In this document: in pieces, positions 1 to 8,480 of the stretch
How the letters are laid out: every line of letters begins with the position of its first letter
Position numbering within the stretch: the first letter of the stretch is position 1
DNA from: JAPPKS01 sp963667895
GTDB lineage: Bacteria > Poribacteria > WGA-4E > PCPOR2b
Length of the DNA: 64,000 bases
Direction: 5' to 3'
Assembly (NCBI GenBank): GCA_965223985.1
Contig: OZ245030.1
Coordinates: 744,001-808,000 of the forward strand
Translations under genes and position numbers: made by a program
Notes under the pieces: model-generated
The model's database searches: none
Seen by the model: only the letters and a program-made list of their open reading frames with translations
Told to the model about the DNA's origin: nothing

Positions 1-537
1 CGGATTTTCGTGGGTTCAGCCACTGATCCGTACCAATACATCGAACGGCAATACCGGCTCACTCGGCGCTGTTTGAAGATAGTGTTGGAAAGCAACCCGA
101 AAAGCGTCGTGGTGCACACGCGCAGCCCACTCATCCTGGACGACCTAGAGATGTTGCAGGCATTTGGTAGCCGCTTGCGGGTGGGCTTTTCCGTACCCAC
201 CGACGACGATCGGGTGCGGCGCAAACTGGAGCCGCACGCCCCGCGCATTGGGGTGCGCCTGAGAACGATGCGGCGCCTCAGAGCCGCGGGTATTCACGTA
301 ATGGCATCATTGACGCCGCTGCTCTACTGTAGCCCCGCACGATTCGCGGAATTGCTTAAAGATGCCGCAGATGGCGTCTACACTGGGTCGATCCGCTACC
401 TAGACAAAACGCGCATACACCAGATGGAGCGCGCCAAAGCCTATTTCCGCAGCGCCCAGTACGAGGAACTGCTCAAAGAGATGAACCGCTGTTTGGAGGA
501 AGTTGGGCTGCTGACGGATTGCTCCGACGAAGAATAA
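1..537 (+). CDS. SPL-family radical SAM protein, C-terminal part (cut by window edge)
   Basis: The reading frame is open from base 1, so the start and the radical SAM cysteine motif lie upstream of the window. What remains begins with RIFVGSATDPYQYIE, the GS(x)TDPYQ-type signature of spore-photoproduct-lyase-like (Rv2578c-type) radical SAM proteins. It continues through the C-terminal half of the partial TIM barrel (SVVVHTRSPLILDDLEML and VGFSVPTDDDRVRRKLEP are typical strands) and ends with a helical tail. The family is an Fe-S/SAM enzyme group; except for true spore photoproduct lyase its substrates are mostly unknown, so no reaction is assigned. It is convergent with the helicase gene, with only about 45 bp between them, and marks the edge of the minus-strand island. 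Confidence 0.8.
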   Translation, partial: RIFVGSATDPYQYIERQYRLTRRCLKIVLESNPKSVVVHTRSPLILDDLEMLQAFGSRLRVGFSVPTDDDRVRRKLEPHAPRIGVRLRTMRRLRAAGIHVMASLTPLLYCSPARFAELLKDAADGVYTGSIRYLDKTRIHQMERAKAYFRSAQYEELLKEMNRCLEEVGLLTDCSDEE

Positions 538-582
538 GCTCGCAAGGAGGAAAAAGCCGTTGAGTCTGTTTTTCGAACGGAC

Positions 583-2664
583 TCAAACTAGTTGCATCTG
601 CAAATCATCCAAGAACTCCGAAGCGGGCTCAACACTCGTGACCAACAGGTGGTCGCGCGCACGTGTGCATGCGACATAGAGTAGATGCCTCTCGGTGTTG
701 TAGACCTCCTCAAGATCCGCATCGTCCGCGACGGTTTCGATCCGTTCCTGCAGGGGAATGACCTCATCGTCACACGCCATGACTACTACGGCGCGAAACT
801 CCAAACCCTTCGCCAGATGCATCGTGCTGATTGATATGCAGTCTTCGCCCCCTTCTACGCTTTCATCCAAGACCCGGAAACGCAACCCAGCGTCGCGCAC
901 CGCCGAACAGGCTCGGACAAGCTCCTTCTTCGATCGTACGAATATCCCAATTTCCTTAGCCTCCAAACCTTTGTCACGGCGCTCCTGCAACCATACACCG
1001 ACAATTTCAGCTTCCTCCTGCTCGCTCTCACAGCGGTGGATTGCCGGGTGTTCGCCGTTAAATGCCGAGACCGTTCCCCGCCGATCTTCGACGTTTCCAT
1101 CAACATCCGCGACCTCGGGTCCCAGCAACAGATTGGCGCGCATCCGGATTTGGTGGGACGTCCGATAGTTGAGTTTGAGCGTCTGAGATCTTCCTCTGAT
1201 GTCAACACCCAAGGCACTCCAGGAAAACGGTGTCTGGAAGATGCGTTGTCCTAAATCGCCCGCGAAAAAGAGGCTGTTTCGCCGGCTGCCGCCCAATGCG
1301 GAGATGAACCGCAGTTGGGCGGGTTTGATGTCCTGCGCCTCATCCACAATTGCGAAGTCAAACGGAGGGTTCCGGCGATCTTTGAGCGTCTCCGCAAGCA
1401 AGCTGAACAACTCTGCGCTAGTCACGAGACCTCGATTTCGAAGTTCAGCCTTGACCCGTTCAAAGATGGACCAAAGCGCAGAACGCTGCGTTACGGGCAG
1501 ACGTGTTTTGCGCCCTAGCCTTCTGACATCGCGATATGCCTCCCAACTATCCAACTGCCATGCGTCAACAACGTTCTCCCACTCGCTCAACAGGAATCGG
1601 AGGCTGAAGTGATTCGTCTGCTCTTGGCTAATAGCATCCGCTAGAAATGACTGAATTTGCCCCTGAGTCACAATCTTTGGTGAACCGAACTGAGCCCGAT
1701 AAAGCCGCTCGCCAACCGCGTCAATGGCATCAACCTCCACGCGCTCTGCAAGTCTAGGTTCGTTGTAGATTAGTCGCTTGAGTTTCGTCCGTAGCGCATC
1801 AGCCAACGTATCAGAAAAGGTGGTGAGTAGAATCCTAGCGTCCGGATTAGCGCGTGCGAGGAACGCGGCGCGGTGTATAGCTACCACAGTTTTGCCGGTG
1901 CCGGCAGTGCCAGCAACACGGAACGGACCGTTGTAGTCCTTCTCTACGACCTGCCGTTGTGCCGGGTGGAGGAACACCGCCCACTTCTCCCAAGGATAGT
2001 TGAGAGCACGCTCCAGTTCTTCCACGTTCGTCATCAACCGGAAGCGGCGCTGTGCGTCGGGATGATCGAAGGGATTAGTGGTGGGAATTATGGGTGGAAT
2101 CATCGGCGGCGTTCCGCCAACAGCTAACTCAAGCAGTGCTTCCGCCGCCTCGTGAGGGAGACGCTCGCAGAGTTGTAGCAGACTATCTTCATTCGCTTTT
2201 CGCACTTCTCCCAACCACTCAGCCGGCACGCCATAACCCAGCAGATCGCTTTCGGGGATGTCCGTGAAAAGGAACGGTTTGGGTGGTGCCTCCTGCTCTG
2301 ATTCCACATAGACGGGCACGGTGATTTCTTGAACCGTCTCCCGCACTTCGACTATTTGAGCTGCGCCGGTCTTGGGGTGGGTCTCTAGTTTGCGCCGTTC
2401 CGCCCATTGGTAGGCGTCGTCGTGGCGATCAACGTAGCACAGTACCAAGCTGCGCTGGCTCCGATGCACAATCATTCGGAGGTCACGGGTGACGCGGACA
2501 GACCAGAAATTTGGGTCTCTTCCCTTACGGAGCTTGTGGAACTGTAGTCCCGGCTGCGCCGGATTCATTTGGAGATCAAAGGCTGTGGTCTTAGCAGCCT
2601 TCTGCTCGCTGCCCGTCAGCTTGGCGAGGCTGTCAACGAAGGTGCTGGCAATTCGGAATTCCAT
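583..2664 (-). CDS. RelE/ParE-like domain fused to a UvrD/Rep-type SF1 helicase
   Basis: Residues 1-95 form a RelE/ParE-like module (FWSVRVTRDLRMIVHRS, then a strand ending in RHDDAYQWAERR). It is followed by a linker with proline-rich stretches and a complete superfamily 1 helicase core. Visible motifs are the Walker A (GTAGTGKT, about residue 253), the DEAQD Walker B (about 442), GDLGQRIFQ (motif III region, about 470), LNYRTS (motif IV, about 499), STMHLAKGLEF (motif V) and LLYVACTRARD (motif VI, near the C-terminus). The predicted activity is an ATP-driven 3'-5' DNA (or RNA) translocase with an attached toxin-fold RNA-binding or ribonuclease domain. Whether the RelE part is catalytic cannot be told. 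The ATG at 2664 overlaps the stop of the TIR gene as TGATG, pointing to translational coupling; a TTG one codon upstream is possible. RelE-helicase fusions are known in accessory regions. The pairing with TIR and a membrane protein is the notable point here. Confidence 0.85.
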   Translation of the reverse strand: MEFRIASTFVDSLAKLTGSEQKAAKTTAFDLQMNPAQPGLQFHKLRKGRDPNFWSVRVTRDLRMIVHRSQRSLVLCYVDRHDDAYQWAERRKLETHPKTGAAQIVEVRETVQEITVPVYVESEQEAPPKPFLFTDIPESDLLGYGVPAEWLGEVRKANEDSLLQLCERLPHEAAEALLELAVGGTPPMIPPIIPTTNPFDHPDAQRRFRLMTNVEELERALNYPWEKWAVFLHPAQRQVVEKDYNGPFRVAGTAGTGKTVVAIHRAAFLARANPDARILLTTFSDTLADALRTKLKRLIYNEPRLAERVEVDAIDAVGERLYRAQFGSPKIVTQGQIQSFLADAISQEQTNHFSLRFLLSEWENVVDAWQLDSWEAYRDVRRLGRKTRLPVTQRSALWSIFERVKAELRNRGLVTSAELFSLLAETLKDRRNPPFDFAIVDEAQDIKPAQLRFISALGGSRRNSLFFAGDLGQRIFQTPFSWSALGVDIRGRSQTLKLNYRTSHQIRMRANLLLGPEVADVDGNVEDRRGTVSAFNGEHPAIHRCESEQEEAEIVGVWLQERRDKGLEAKEIGIFVRSKKELVRACSAVRDAGLRFRVLDESVEGGEDCISISTMHLAKGLEFRAVVVMACDDEVIPLQERIETVADDADLEEVYNTERHLLYVACTRARDHLLVTSVEPASEFLDDLQMQLV

Positions 2665-3269
2665 CAAGAGTTATGTCTTCTCATGCGTCGGCTAAGGTCG
2701 TATTCGCATTTAGCACGGTCTTCAAACGCTGCGTCAATCAAGAATTGCAAGATTTTTGGATTGTCTTTAATTTTGGACCAGTTGGTGACCGAAACCTTAG
2801 CTTCAGCTTTCAGTAGATTGTCAATAATCCTGTCGGGCATGTGAGGATAACGGCGTTCATACTCCGCCCTGTTATCAATGGATCCCCAACTTGTGCACTC
2901 AGGATAGACTTTTTCCTTCTCATAAGTATGGCTCACGCCGAAATAAGTGCAGTGCGTTGATGGCAAGTTCACGACAAGAATCCCGGACTTTTTGTTGATT
3001 TTGCCATCAATCATGCTGGAATAGATTTCCCAGTCCACGTGCTTTCGTCTTTTCGTTTCTAAGCCTACGAGCACTATGGTGACCGTCGAGTCACGCAGAT
3101 ACTCATCGCGGATTTTCTCCCTAATTGCTTGGTCGGTGAGATTGTCGGATATATCGCCGGTATCAACTGACCGATCAATGAATATCTCGTAGTATTTGCC
3201 CATGTTGACAAGACATTCTTTGTAGTATTGATCGTTGGCGTGATGGTAACTGATAAAGACTTTATGCAC
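2664..3269 (-). CDS. TIR-like domain protein (ThsB / DUF1863 type)
   Basis: The N-terminus KVFISYHHANDQ is the first TIR strand and loop of the MTH538/DUF1863 class to which Thoeris ThsB belongs. TVTIVLVGLET followed by VDWEIYSSM is the second hallmark, with the conserved W and E preceding an aliphatic helix. Members of this class cleave NAD+ and in Thoeris make a cyclic ADP-ribose-type signal; that role here is inference. The C-terminal about 70 residues (from RRYPHMPDRI) are helical and charged, with no known domain that I recognise. The start is GTG at 3269 with GGGAG 7 nt upstream. It lies 15 bp after the membrane-protein gene and overlaps the helicase start, so the three genes appear to be one transcript. 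No ThsA-like SIR2 or SLOG gene is in the window. Confidence 0.83.
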   Translation of the reverse strand: MHKVFISYHHANDQYYKECLVNMGKYYEIFIDRSVDTGDISDNLTDQAIREKIRDEYLRDSTVTIVLVGLETKRRKHVDWEIYSSMIDGKINKKSGILVVNLPSTHCTYFGVSHTYEKEKVYPECTSWGSIDNRAEYERRYPHMPDRIIDNLLKAEAKVSVTNWSKIKDNPKILQFLIDAAFEDRAKCEYDLSRRMRRHNS

Positions 3270-3284
3270 CGGTATCTCCCTGAA

Positions 3285-3665
3285 TTATAGTGGAGATATG
3301 GCTATCAGGATACATAATATCCCGATGCCAATCAATGCCAAAGAAATCCAACATCCAACGCTCTTCCACCACTTCGAAACCGGCGGAATCTCTTTGTCAC
3401 CGACCTGAGTAGCGGCATTATGCAGGACTTGGTTGTTCTTATTGATTCCGTGTCTTATCTTGAGCATTGCAAATCCAAAAATCGTGAGTAAGACACCAAC
3501 TACCACGAATACCCATCGCTCTGGTTCAGATGCGTCCCGTCCAAAACTCAGAATCAATGCCCCTGCTCCGACTGCTATCTGCAACATTTGCCAACGTAGA
3601 CGGTCAAGATAACGAAACGTTTCGTACCGCTGTTTGTAGATTTCTAGTTCTTCGTTTGTTGCCAT
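3285..3665 (-). CDS. Small three-helix membrane protein, first gene of TIR-helicase operon
   Basis: The 126-residue protein has a charged amphipathic N-terminal helix (EELEIYKQRYETFRYLDRLR). Three hydrophobic segments follow at about residues 26-40 (LQIAVGAGALILSFG), 50-68 (RWVFVVVGVLLTIFGFAML) and 104-124 (CWISLALIGIGILCILIAIS), with a polar loop of about 35 residues before the last. There is no signal peptide or enzyme motif. It sits directly upstream (15 bp) of the TIR gene. Small multi-span proteins next to nucleotide-signal enzymes are often membrane-disrupting effectors, so an effector or sensor role is plausible but only inferred. The layout also recalls small membrane proteins annotated as RipA-like, but I cannot confirm that. 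Confidence 0.75.
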   Translation of the reverse strand: MATNEELEIYKQRYETFRYLDRLRWQMLQIAVGAGALILSFGRDASEPERWVFVVVGVLLTIFGFAMLKIRHGINKNNQVLHNAATQVGDKEIPPVSKWWKSVGCWISLALIGIGILCILIAISPL

Positions 3666-3742
3666 GGTAATACCCTATCCCTAAAGACGAAAACAGATTC
3701 ACCAATGTGTTTCAAATAGGAATTGTTTTGATGCTCCTTCTT

Positions 3743-4447
3743 CTACACATCCATTCGGCTCGGTGTGCGTTCCAAGCGTTCCAGCCAACTTCGGAAGTGC
3801 GGACATGATGAACGGATTGCTGCAAGTCCAATTTCCAACGAAGCCAAGGTTCCCATAAGTGGCTTTTGATATCCGGGAACTAGCGACGCGATGCGTTTGG
3901 ATGGCGCGGTTTCGGGCGAATCGTCGATTTCTTCCGGACACCCGAACGTATCTCGGATTCCTTGGAACTTCGGTGCCAGTTTAGGCTCACCAATGCCTTC
4001 CGCGAATCTTTCACAATTGCTAAAAAGCATGGCTTCAAACTCGTGCATCATCACATAAGGGATGAATCGCTCTGGGTTGAAGTCCGGCCCCATCTGCTCC
4101 AAGACATCTGTTACGAGCGCGTTTTCAACTGTCTCCGCATTGCAAGGAAACGCGTGTTCACGGGCTTGTGCGCGTCCAGGCCATGCCTTTGGACCGTGTT
4201 GCGGCAACCCGTAGTAGTCCGCCATTGTAGTGACAACGCACGCGGAATCTTCCTTCAAGTGATTCACGATGTCTTTTCGCACCGTCGCCCATGCCCGAAT
4301 CCCTCCGCGCTGGTACCGTTGACGCGCATTTCCCATTAGTCGTGCGCCGACGTTTGAGAAACCACGAGCGGACAAGTGCGGCGCGAGCACTTGGTTGACG
4401 AAGCTCTCCTCGGTTTGACCCTCCACATGAACGAGCAACCTGGTCAT
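3743..4447 (-). CDS. DUF4276 family protein (TOPRIM-like), partner of AAA ATPase
   Basis: The protein opens TRLLVHVEGQTEESFV, a strand ending in an acidic EGxTE motif, continues with a VVTTMADYYGLP strand (second acidic site) and has MHEFEAMLFSN in the centre. These three motifs define DUF4276, a family with a predicted TOPRIM-like metal site that is nearly always encoded beside an AAA ATPase. The start is set at the ATG at 4447 because it overlaps the ATPase stop as ATGA, the classic coupled arrangement; an upstream in-frame start at 4462 would add five residues. By analogy with OLD and PARIS-type ATPase/TOPRIM pairs it is a candidate nuclease or toxin effector (inference). About 80 bp separate it from the next gene. 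Confidence 0.8.
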   Translation of the reverse strand: MTRLLVHVEGQTEESFVNQVLAPHLSARGFSNVGARLMGNARQRYQRGGIRAWATVRKDIVNHLKEDSACVVTTMADYYGLPQHGPKAWPGRAQAREHAFPCNAETVENALVTDVLEQMGPDFNPERFIPYVMMHEFEAMLFSNCERFAEGIGEPKLAPKFQGIRDTFGCPEEIDDSPETAPSKRIASLVPGYQKPLMGTLASLEIGLAAIRSSCPHFRSWLERLERTPSRMDV

Positions 4448-5577
4448 TGCGCTGGCTCCCAATCTGCGGACTCCGGAGCCGGACGACCGCCGAACTCATT
4501 TTTCTCCCAGAGTTGACCGAGGCTATAGTCCAGCAGCCAATTTTCTAATTTTTTTCCTTCTAGTCTTGTGAATTGAGTGCCTCCCTCTACACGATCCGCC
4601 ACGAGCACATCTTCAGGATTGAAATGGTCGAGAAGCAAGGACGATTGTGTGGAAAGAACAATCTGAGTCTCCTCAGAAGCCTGCTTAACGAGGGATTCCA
4701 GAATCGTGATTGCAGCGGGGTGCAATCCGAGCTCCGGTTCGTCTAAGAGAATGACCGAAGGGCGCCATTGTTTCGGTTGTAGCAGCAATGTTGCCAATGC
4801 GATGAACCGCAGCGATCCATCGGAAAGTGAAGCGGCGTCAAAATAGCTATCTGATCCGCGATGACGCCATTCAAGGCGAATCTTATCTTCATTTAGAGCA
4901 AGCGGCGCAAGCAGAAAGTCGTCGAAAAACGGTGCGATGAGCCGTACCGTGCGGCGTATCAGATCGTATGAGTTTTCGTGTTTCTCCCGCAAGTAGTATA
5001 GGAAGGACGCGAGATTCGAACCGTCAGGTCGTAAGAATCTATTATCGTTTATGTCCATCGTCTTCTTTATGGGTGATGTCGAACTTGTGTCGTGAAAATG
5101 ATACAGTCGCCAGCTATCAAGATGTTGGCGGACGTAACGAGTTATACCTGATTGTACTTGTGAATCACTGATCCCCGCTTCGCCATCCCGCCCGTAAAGC
5201 GTCTTACCGAGCGGCTGGGGATATCTTTCCTTGTCCCAAAAATACGCAGTTTCTATCTGAGGGAACATACCGTCGGCATCATCTGCCTCCAACGTGATCT
5301 CATACTGATTTATTTCATTTTCGAATGAGATGCGAACCGTCAAATGCGGCGTTGTCCGCGAGCCGAAGTGAAGTAACTTGTCGGCACCGCCAGAACGCAT
5401 CACGTAATCCCGTAGACCCCCTAGACGCATGACATTGAGGAATGAGAAGACACCGATGAAGTTCGACTTCCCGGCACCATTCGGTCCAATCAGGACATTG
5501 ATTGGACGCAACTCCAACTTTTCGACGGATTTGATACTCTTGAAACCATTTACGGTAATCCAGTCAAGTGTAGGCAT
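4444..5577 (-). CDS. AAA (RecF/AAA_21-type) ATPase
   Basis: This is a 377-residue ABC/SMC-like ATPase. It starts with DWITVNGFKSIKS, typical of RecF/OLD-like ATPases. Motifs seen are the Walker A GPNGAGKSN (about residue 32), the signature-like SLSDGSLRFIALATLLL (about 250), the Walker B ILLDEPELGLHP (about 276) and VLSTQSSLLLDHF (H-loop region, with Q in place of the usual H). The central part carries a helical insertion. This class usually acts as a sensor or scaffold for a partner nuclease; here the partner is the overlapping DUF4276 gene. The ATG at 5577 has GAGGTTGCC just upstream. The first codons and the leader are repeated at the 3' end of mod (11108-11138), evidence that this gene once followed mod directly. 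Confidence 0.88.
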   Translation of the reverse strand: MPTLDWITVNGFKSIKSVEKLELRPINVLIGPNGAGKSNFIGVFSFLNVMRLGGLRDYVMRSGGADKLLHFGSRTTPHLTVRISFENEINQYEITLEADDADGMFPQIETAYFWDKERYPQPLGKTLYGRDGEAGISDSQVQSGITRYVRQHLDSWRLYHFHDTSSTSPIKKTMDINDNRFLRPDGSNLASFLYYLREKHENSYDLIRRTVRLIAPFFDDFLLAPLALNEDKIRLEWRHRGSDSYFDAASLSDGSLRFIALATLLLQPKQWRPSVILLDEPELGLHPAAITILESLVKQASEETQIVLSTQSSLLLDHFNPEDVLVADRVEGGTQFTRLEGKKLENWLLDYSLGQLWEKNEFGGRPAPESADWEPAQ

Positions 5578-5585
5578 GGCAACCT
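5555..5585. repeat. 31-bp direct repeat, copy 1 (ATPase leader and first codons)
   Basis: This is identical over 31 bp to 11108-11138, in the same orientation, with weaker similarity for about 13 more bases on the side away from the ATPase coding region. It covers the ribosome site, start codon and first eight codons of the AAA ATPase. The two copies are 5553 bp apart and enclose exactly the two WD40 genes. Confidence 0.9.
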
Positions 5586-5654
5586 CTCTATACCCGATAC
5601 GCTTGCAACACCGTGTGTCGTAACCTGTGTCCAGCGGTCAGTGGTCATTTGATC

Positions 5655-8411
5655 CTATTTGGCAATCAACATCTTACGTGTCGCAGAAAAATCGTCCGTC
5701 TCAAAAGTGTAGAAGTAAGTACCAGATGCAACGTGCTCACCGGCGCTGTTGCGCCCATCCCAGTATGCGGCTGTGGAGCGTGTCATGTAGAAACCAGCGG
5801 GCTTGATCCCAAGGTCAAGCGTCCTCACAAGGCGACCAGACGCGTCAAATATCTGTATGGCGGCAAAGCCAGACTGACGAAGTTGGAAAGGCAGCCACGT
5901 CTCAGGGTTGAACGGATTGGGAAAATTCTGTGCTAGTCGCGTCTGCTCTGGACGTATGTCACCAATTGCCAACAACATCCGCTTGTAAGCCTTTCGGATG
6001 TCCGTAATGTCGACCGTGTGGTGATGCGGTCCAGAAACAATGTTCCCGCCGTCATCAATCACTGTGATGGCGAGCCTGTCACCCGCTTGCACGACACTGT
6101 TCATATTGAGATCTGCCCAAACAGCGGCGACGCGTGTCTTGTTAGGGGCGACTTGATCAGTTGCAATTGTACCAGTACGCAGGTTCTTGGCAACTACAGT
6201 ATAGTTGGTCTCAGCCTGCGCATTTTGCAAATCGCTAGTCACGACGAATGCCCAAGCTTCTCTAAAATTATGACTGATCTGTGGTGCTCCCGCGGGTTCG
6301 TTTTCCCATGCCTCACCGGAGAATGCGACAGAGCCACCGTCGGGCGTGTTGACGATATAGGCTTCGCCGCCTTCAATCGGGAATCCCTGACCGAACTCAT
6401 CCTCCGTGAAAGCAATGAAACCTTGGGATGCCCTGTCAAATCGAATGACAGCGGTAGCATTCACCATTTGAGCGAGTGTACGGGCGGAAATCGGATCCTC
6501 GGGCATAAGCGGCAGGGAAATCATGTTCAATCCCCGTTCTAGCGTCGTGACAAAGATTGGCGGGAACGGCGGCGTTTCCCATAGCAATAGAGTGCCATCA
6601 ACGCCGCCGCTAGCAATTAAACTGCCGTCGCCGTTGAATGCGACGCTGTAGACAAACGACTTGTGTCCGTGCAAAGTCTTGATTCGCGCAAATGTATTAG
6701 CATCCCAAAGGCGAACTGTGTTATCCCAGCTTCCTGTAGCGATGATTTCCCCATCCGGACTGAAAGTTATGCTCTTTACCACGAATTGATACGAGTCAAC
6801 GGATTTCTGCAACTCGCCGGTCGAAACGTCCCACAAGCGAATGACAGCGTCCCAACCTCCACTCGCAACTGTGTTCCCATCAGGACTGAAGGCGACAGTA
6901 AGCGCATCACCCCGATGTCCTATGAGCCTGTGCAGTGCTGCACCGGATGCGACGTCCCATAAACGGACAGAATTGTCTCGGCTTGCGCTTGCGAGCGTAC
7001 GACCATTGGGGCTGAAAGCCAATCCTTCGACGCCTGCCGCATGACCGACGAGTGTTCGCAGCCGCGCCCCAGTCGCCACATCCCACAAGCGGACATCATC
7101 GTCTTCACTGCCACTGGCAAGCGTAGTCCCATCGGAGCTGAAGGCGAGGCTTATGAGATAGGCTCTATGCCCGACGAGTGTTTTCAGGTGTGCGCCCGTG
7201 TCAACATCCCATAAGCGTACAGTGTGGTCTTCGCTCCCGCTAGCCAGTGTGCGCCCATCTGGACTGAAGACAACGATACCTATATCGTCTGTATGCCCAA
7301 ACAAAATATTATCGAGTTTTCCTGTGTCAGTGTTCCATAGCCGAATCGTGGAGTCCCAGCTTCGACCAACAAGCGCGCGGCCGTCAGGTCTAAAACTAAC
7401 GCTCAAGACGACGTCTGCATGCCCGGTGATGGTGTTGAGGTGCGCGCCTGTCTCGGCATCCCAAAAACGGACAGTCGCATCCCACGCGCCGCTGGCGATT
7501 GTACTGCCATCGGGACTGAAATCAACTCTGACTACATCAGCGGTATGCTCAGTAATCGTCCTCTTTAGCACGCCTGTCTCGGCGTCCCATAGGCGGATTG
7601 TGTCGTCTTCACTTACGCTCGCCAACGTGTGACCGTCTAATGGAGAAAATGCGAGGTCGAAGATAAGAGAAGTATGACCGGTGAGAATCATAGTCTGCGT
7701 GCCTGTGGCAATATCCCAATAGTGAATCTCACCGTTGTAATCTCCGCTGACGAGCGTCTTCCCATCCGGACTGAAGGCGACCGCTTGGACAAGCGACCGA
7801 TGTCCCGTGATGATTTGGAGTTCTGTGCCCGTGGCGACATCCCACAAGCGCGCGGTTTGGTCCCAACTCCCCGTGGCGAGCATGGTACCATCCGGACTGA
7901 ATGCTACAGTATTGACGCGATCGCTATGTCCCCAAATAGTTCGAATTTCATCGCCCGTTGTAATATCCCAAAGCCGGACAGTCCGGTCGTAACTCGCGCT
8001 GGCAAGCGTGTTTGAATCCGAGCTAATGTCTATGCTACGGATTCCGCTCCAGTGCCCCTCAAGCGTGTGCAAAAGCTCACTAGTCTCAGGATTCCATAAC
8101 CGTATTGTCGCATCCCAACTCCCGCTAGCAAGCACACTGCCATCGATGGAGTACGCCAAAGCGGTGACCTCCTCCGTATGCGCGGAAAGCAACGCGACCT
8201 CTTCCAACGTCTCAGTATCATAGATCCAAATTCCGATGGAGCTAGCTACCGCGAGACGGGTGCCATCAGGGGAATACTGGACTTGTGTTATCCAGCCTTT
8301 GCCAACGCGCTTTTGGGCGTCCTCCGGCAAATCCCACTGTGTAGAGTCTTGCGCAAAGCAGTTTAGTGAAATTCCGAACAGAAGGAAAAATATCGTCGAA
8401 ACTGTTTTCAT
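5655..8411 (-). CDS. Secreted 14-blade WD40 repeat protein with FlgD-like C-terminal domain
   Basis: An N-terminal signal peptide (MKTVSTIFFLLFGISLNCFA) is followed by QDSTQWDLPEDA and then 14 WD units, counted by their SIGIWIYD, IRLWD, VRLWD and VRFWD ends, enough for two seven-bladed propellers. Next comes a region of about 170 residues beginning FVTTLERGLNMISLPLMPED. The C-terminus has LAQNFPNPFNPETWLPFQL, a FlgD-like Ig fold and the end ATRKMLIAK, resembling C-terminal sorting or anchoring domains. The likely place is the cell surface or exterior, in protein binding. The start at 8411 is preferred over 8426 because GGAG lies 9 nt upstream of it and the signal peptide begins there. It is a tandem paralogue of the next gene and does not look like a defence gene. 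Confidence 0.9.
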   Translation of the reverse strand: MKTVSTIFFLLFGISLNCFAQDSTQWDLPEDAQKRVGKGWITQVQYSPDGTRLAVASSIGIWIYDTETLEEVALLSAHTEEVTALAYSIDGSVLASGSWDATIRLWNPETSELLHTLEGHWSGIRSIDISSDSNTLASASYDRTVRLWDITTGDEIRTIWGHSDRVNTVAFSPDGTMLATGSWDQTARLWDVATGTELQIITGHRSLVQAVAFSPDGKTLVSGDYNGEIHYWDIATGTQTMILTGHTSLIFDLAFSPLDGHTLASVSEDDTIRLWDAETGVLKRTITEHTADVVRVDFSPDGSTIASGAWDATVRFWDAETGAHLNTITGHADVVLSVSFRPDGRALVGRSWDSTIRLWNTDTGKLDNILFGHTDDIGIVVFSPDGRTLASGSEDHTVRLWDVDTGAHLKTLVGHRAYLISLAFSSDGTTLASGSEDDDVRLWDVATGARLRTLVGHAAGVEGLAFSPNGRTLASASRDNSVRLWDVASGAALHRLIGHRGDALTVAFSPDGNTVASGGWDAVIRLWDVSTGELQKSVDSYQFVVKSITFSPDGEIIATGSWDNTVRLWDANTFARIKTLHGHKSFVYSVAFNGDGSLIASGGVDGTLLLWETPPFPPIFVTTLERGLNMISLPLMPEDPISARTLAQMVNATAVIRFDRASQGFIAFTEDEFGQGFPIEGGEAYIVNTPDGGSVAFSGEAWENEPAGAPQISHNFREAWAFVVTSDLQNAQAETNYTVVAKNLRTGTIATDQVAPNKTRVAAVWADLNMNSVVQAGDRLAITVIDDGGNIVSGPHHHTVDITDIRKAYKRMLLAIGDIRPEQTRLAQNFPNPFNPETWLPFQLRQSGFAAIQIFDASGRLVRTLDLGIKPAGFYMTRSTAAYWDGRNSAGEHVASGTYFYTFETDDFSATRKMLIAK

Positions 8412-8480
8412 GCTAGAATTCTCCATAATTAGTAACGTGTGTTACGAATTATTTGCGTGTAATGGTTTCCATGCTTAAGC

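Noticed and set aside
2664..3269. Complete Thoeris system
   Set aside because: No ThsA (SIR2/SLOG or macro-TM) gene is present; only the TIR protein is ThsB-like.
5008..5030. tRNA T-arm-like GATTCGAACC
   Set aside because: It lies inside the AAA ATPase coding sequence and no cloverleaf can be drawn around it.
7198..7632. Plus-strand frames opposite the WD40 genes (also 8788-9477 and 9225-9935)
   Set aside because: They are periodic shadows of the WD repeats and have no ribosome sites or known domains.
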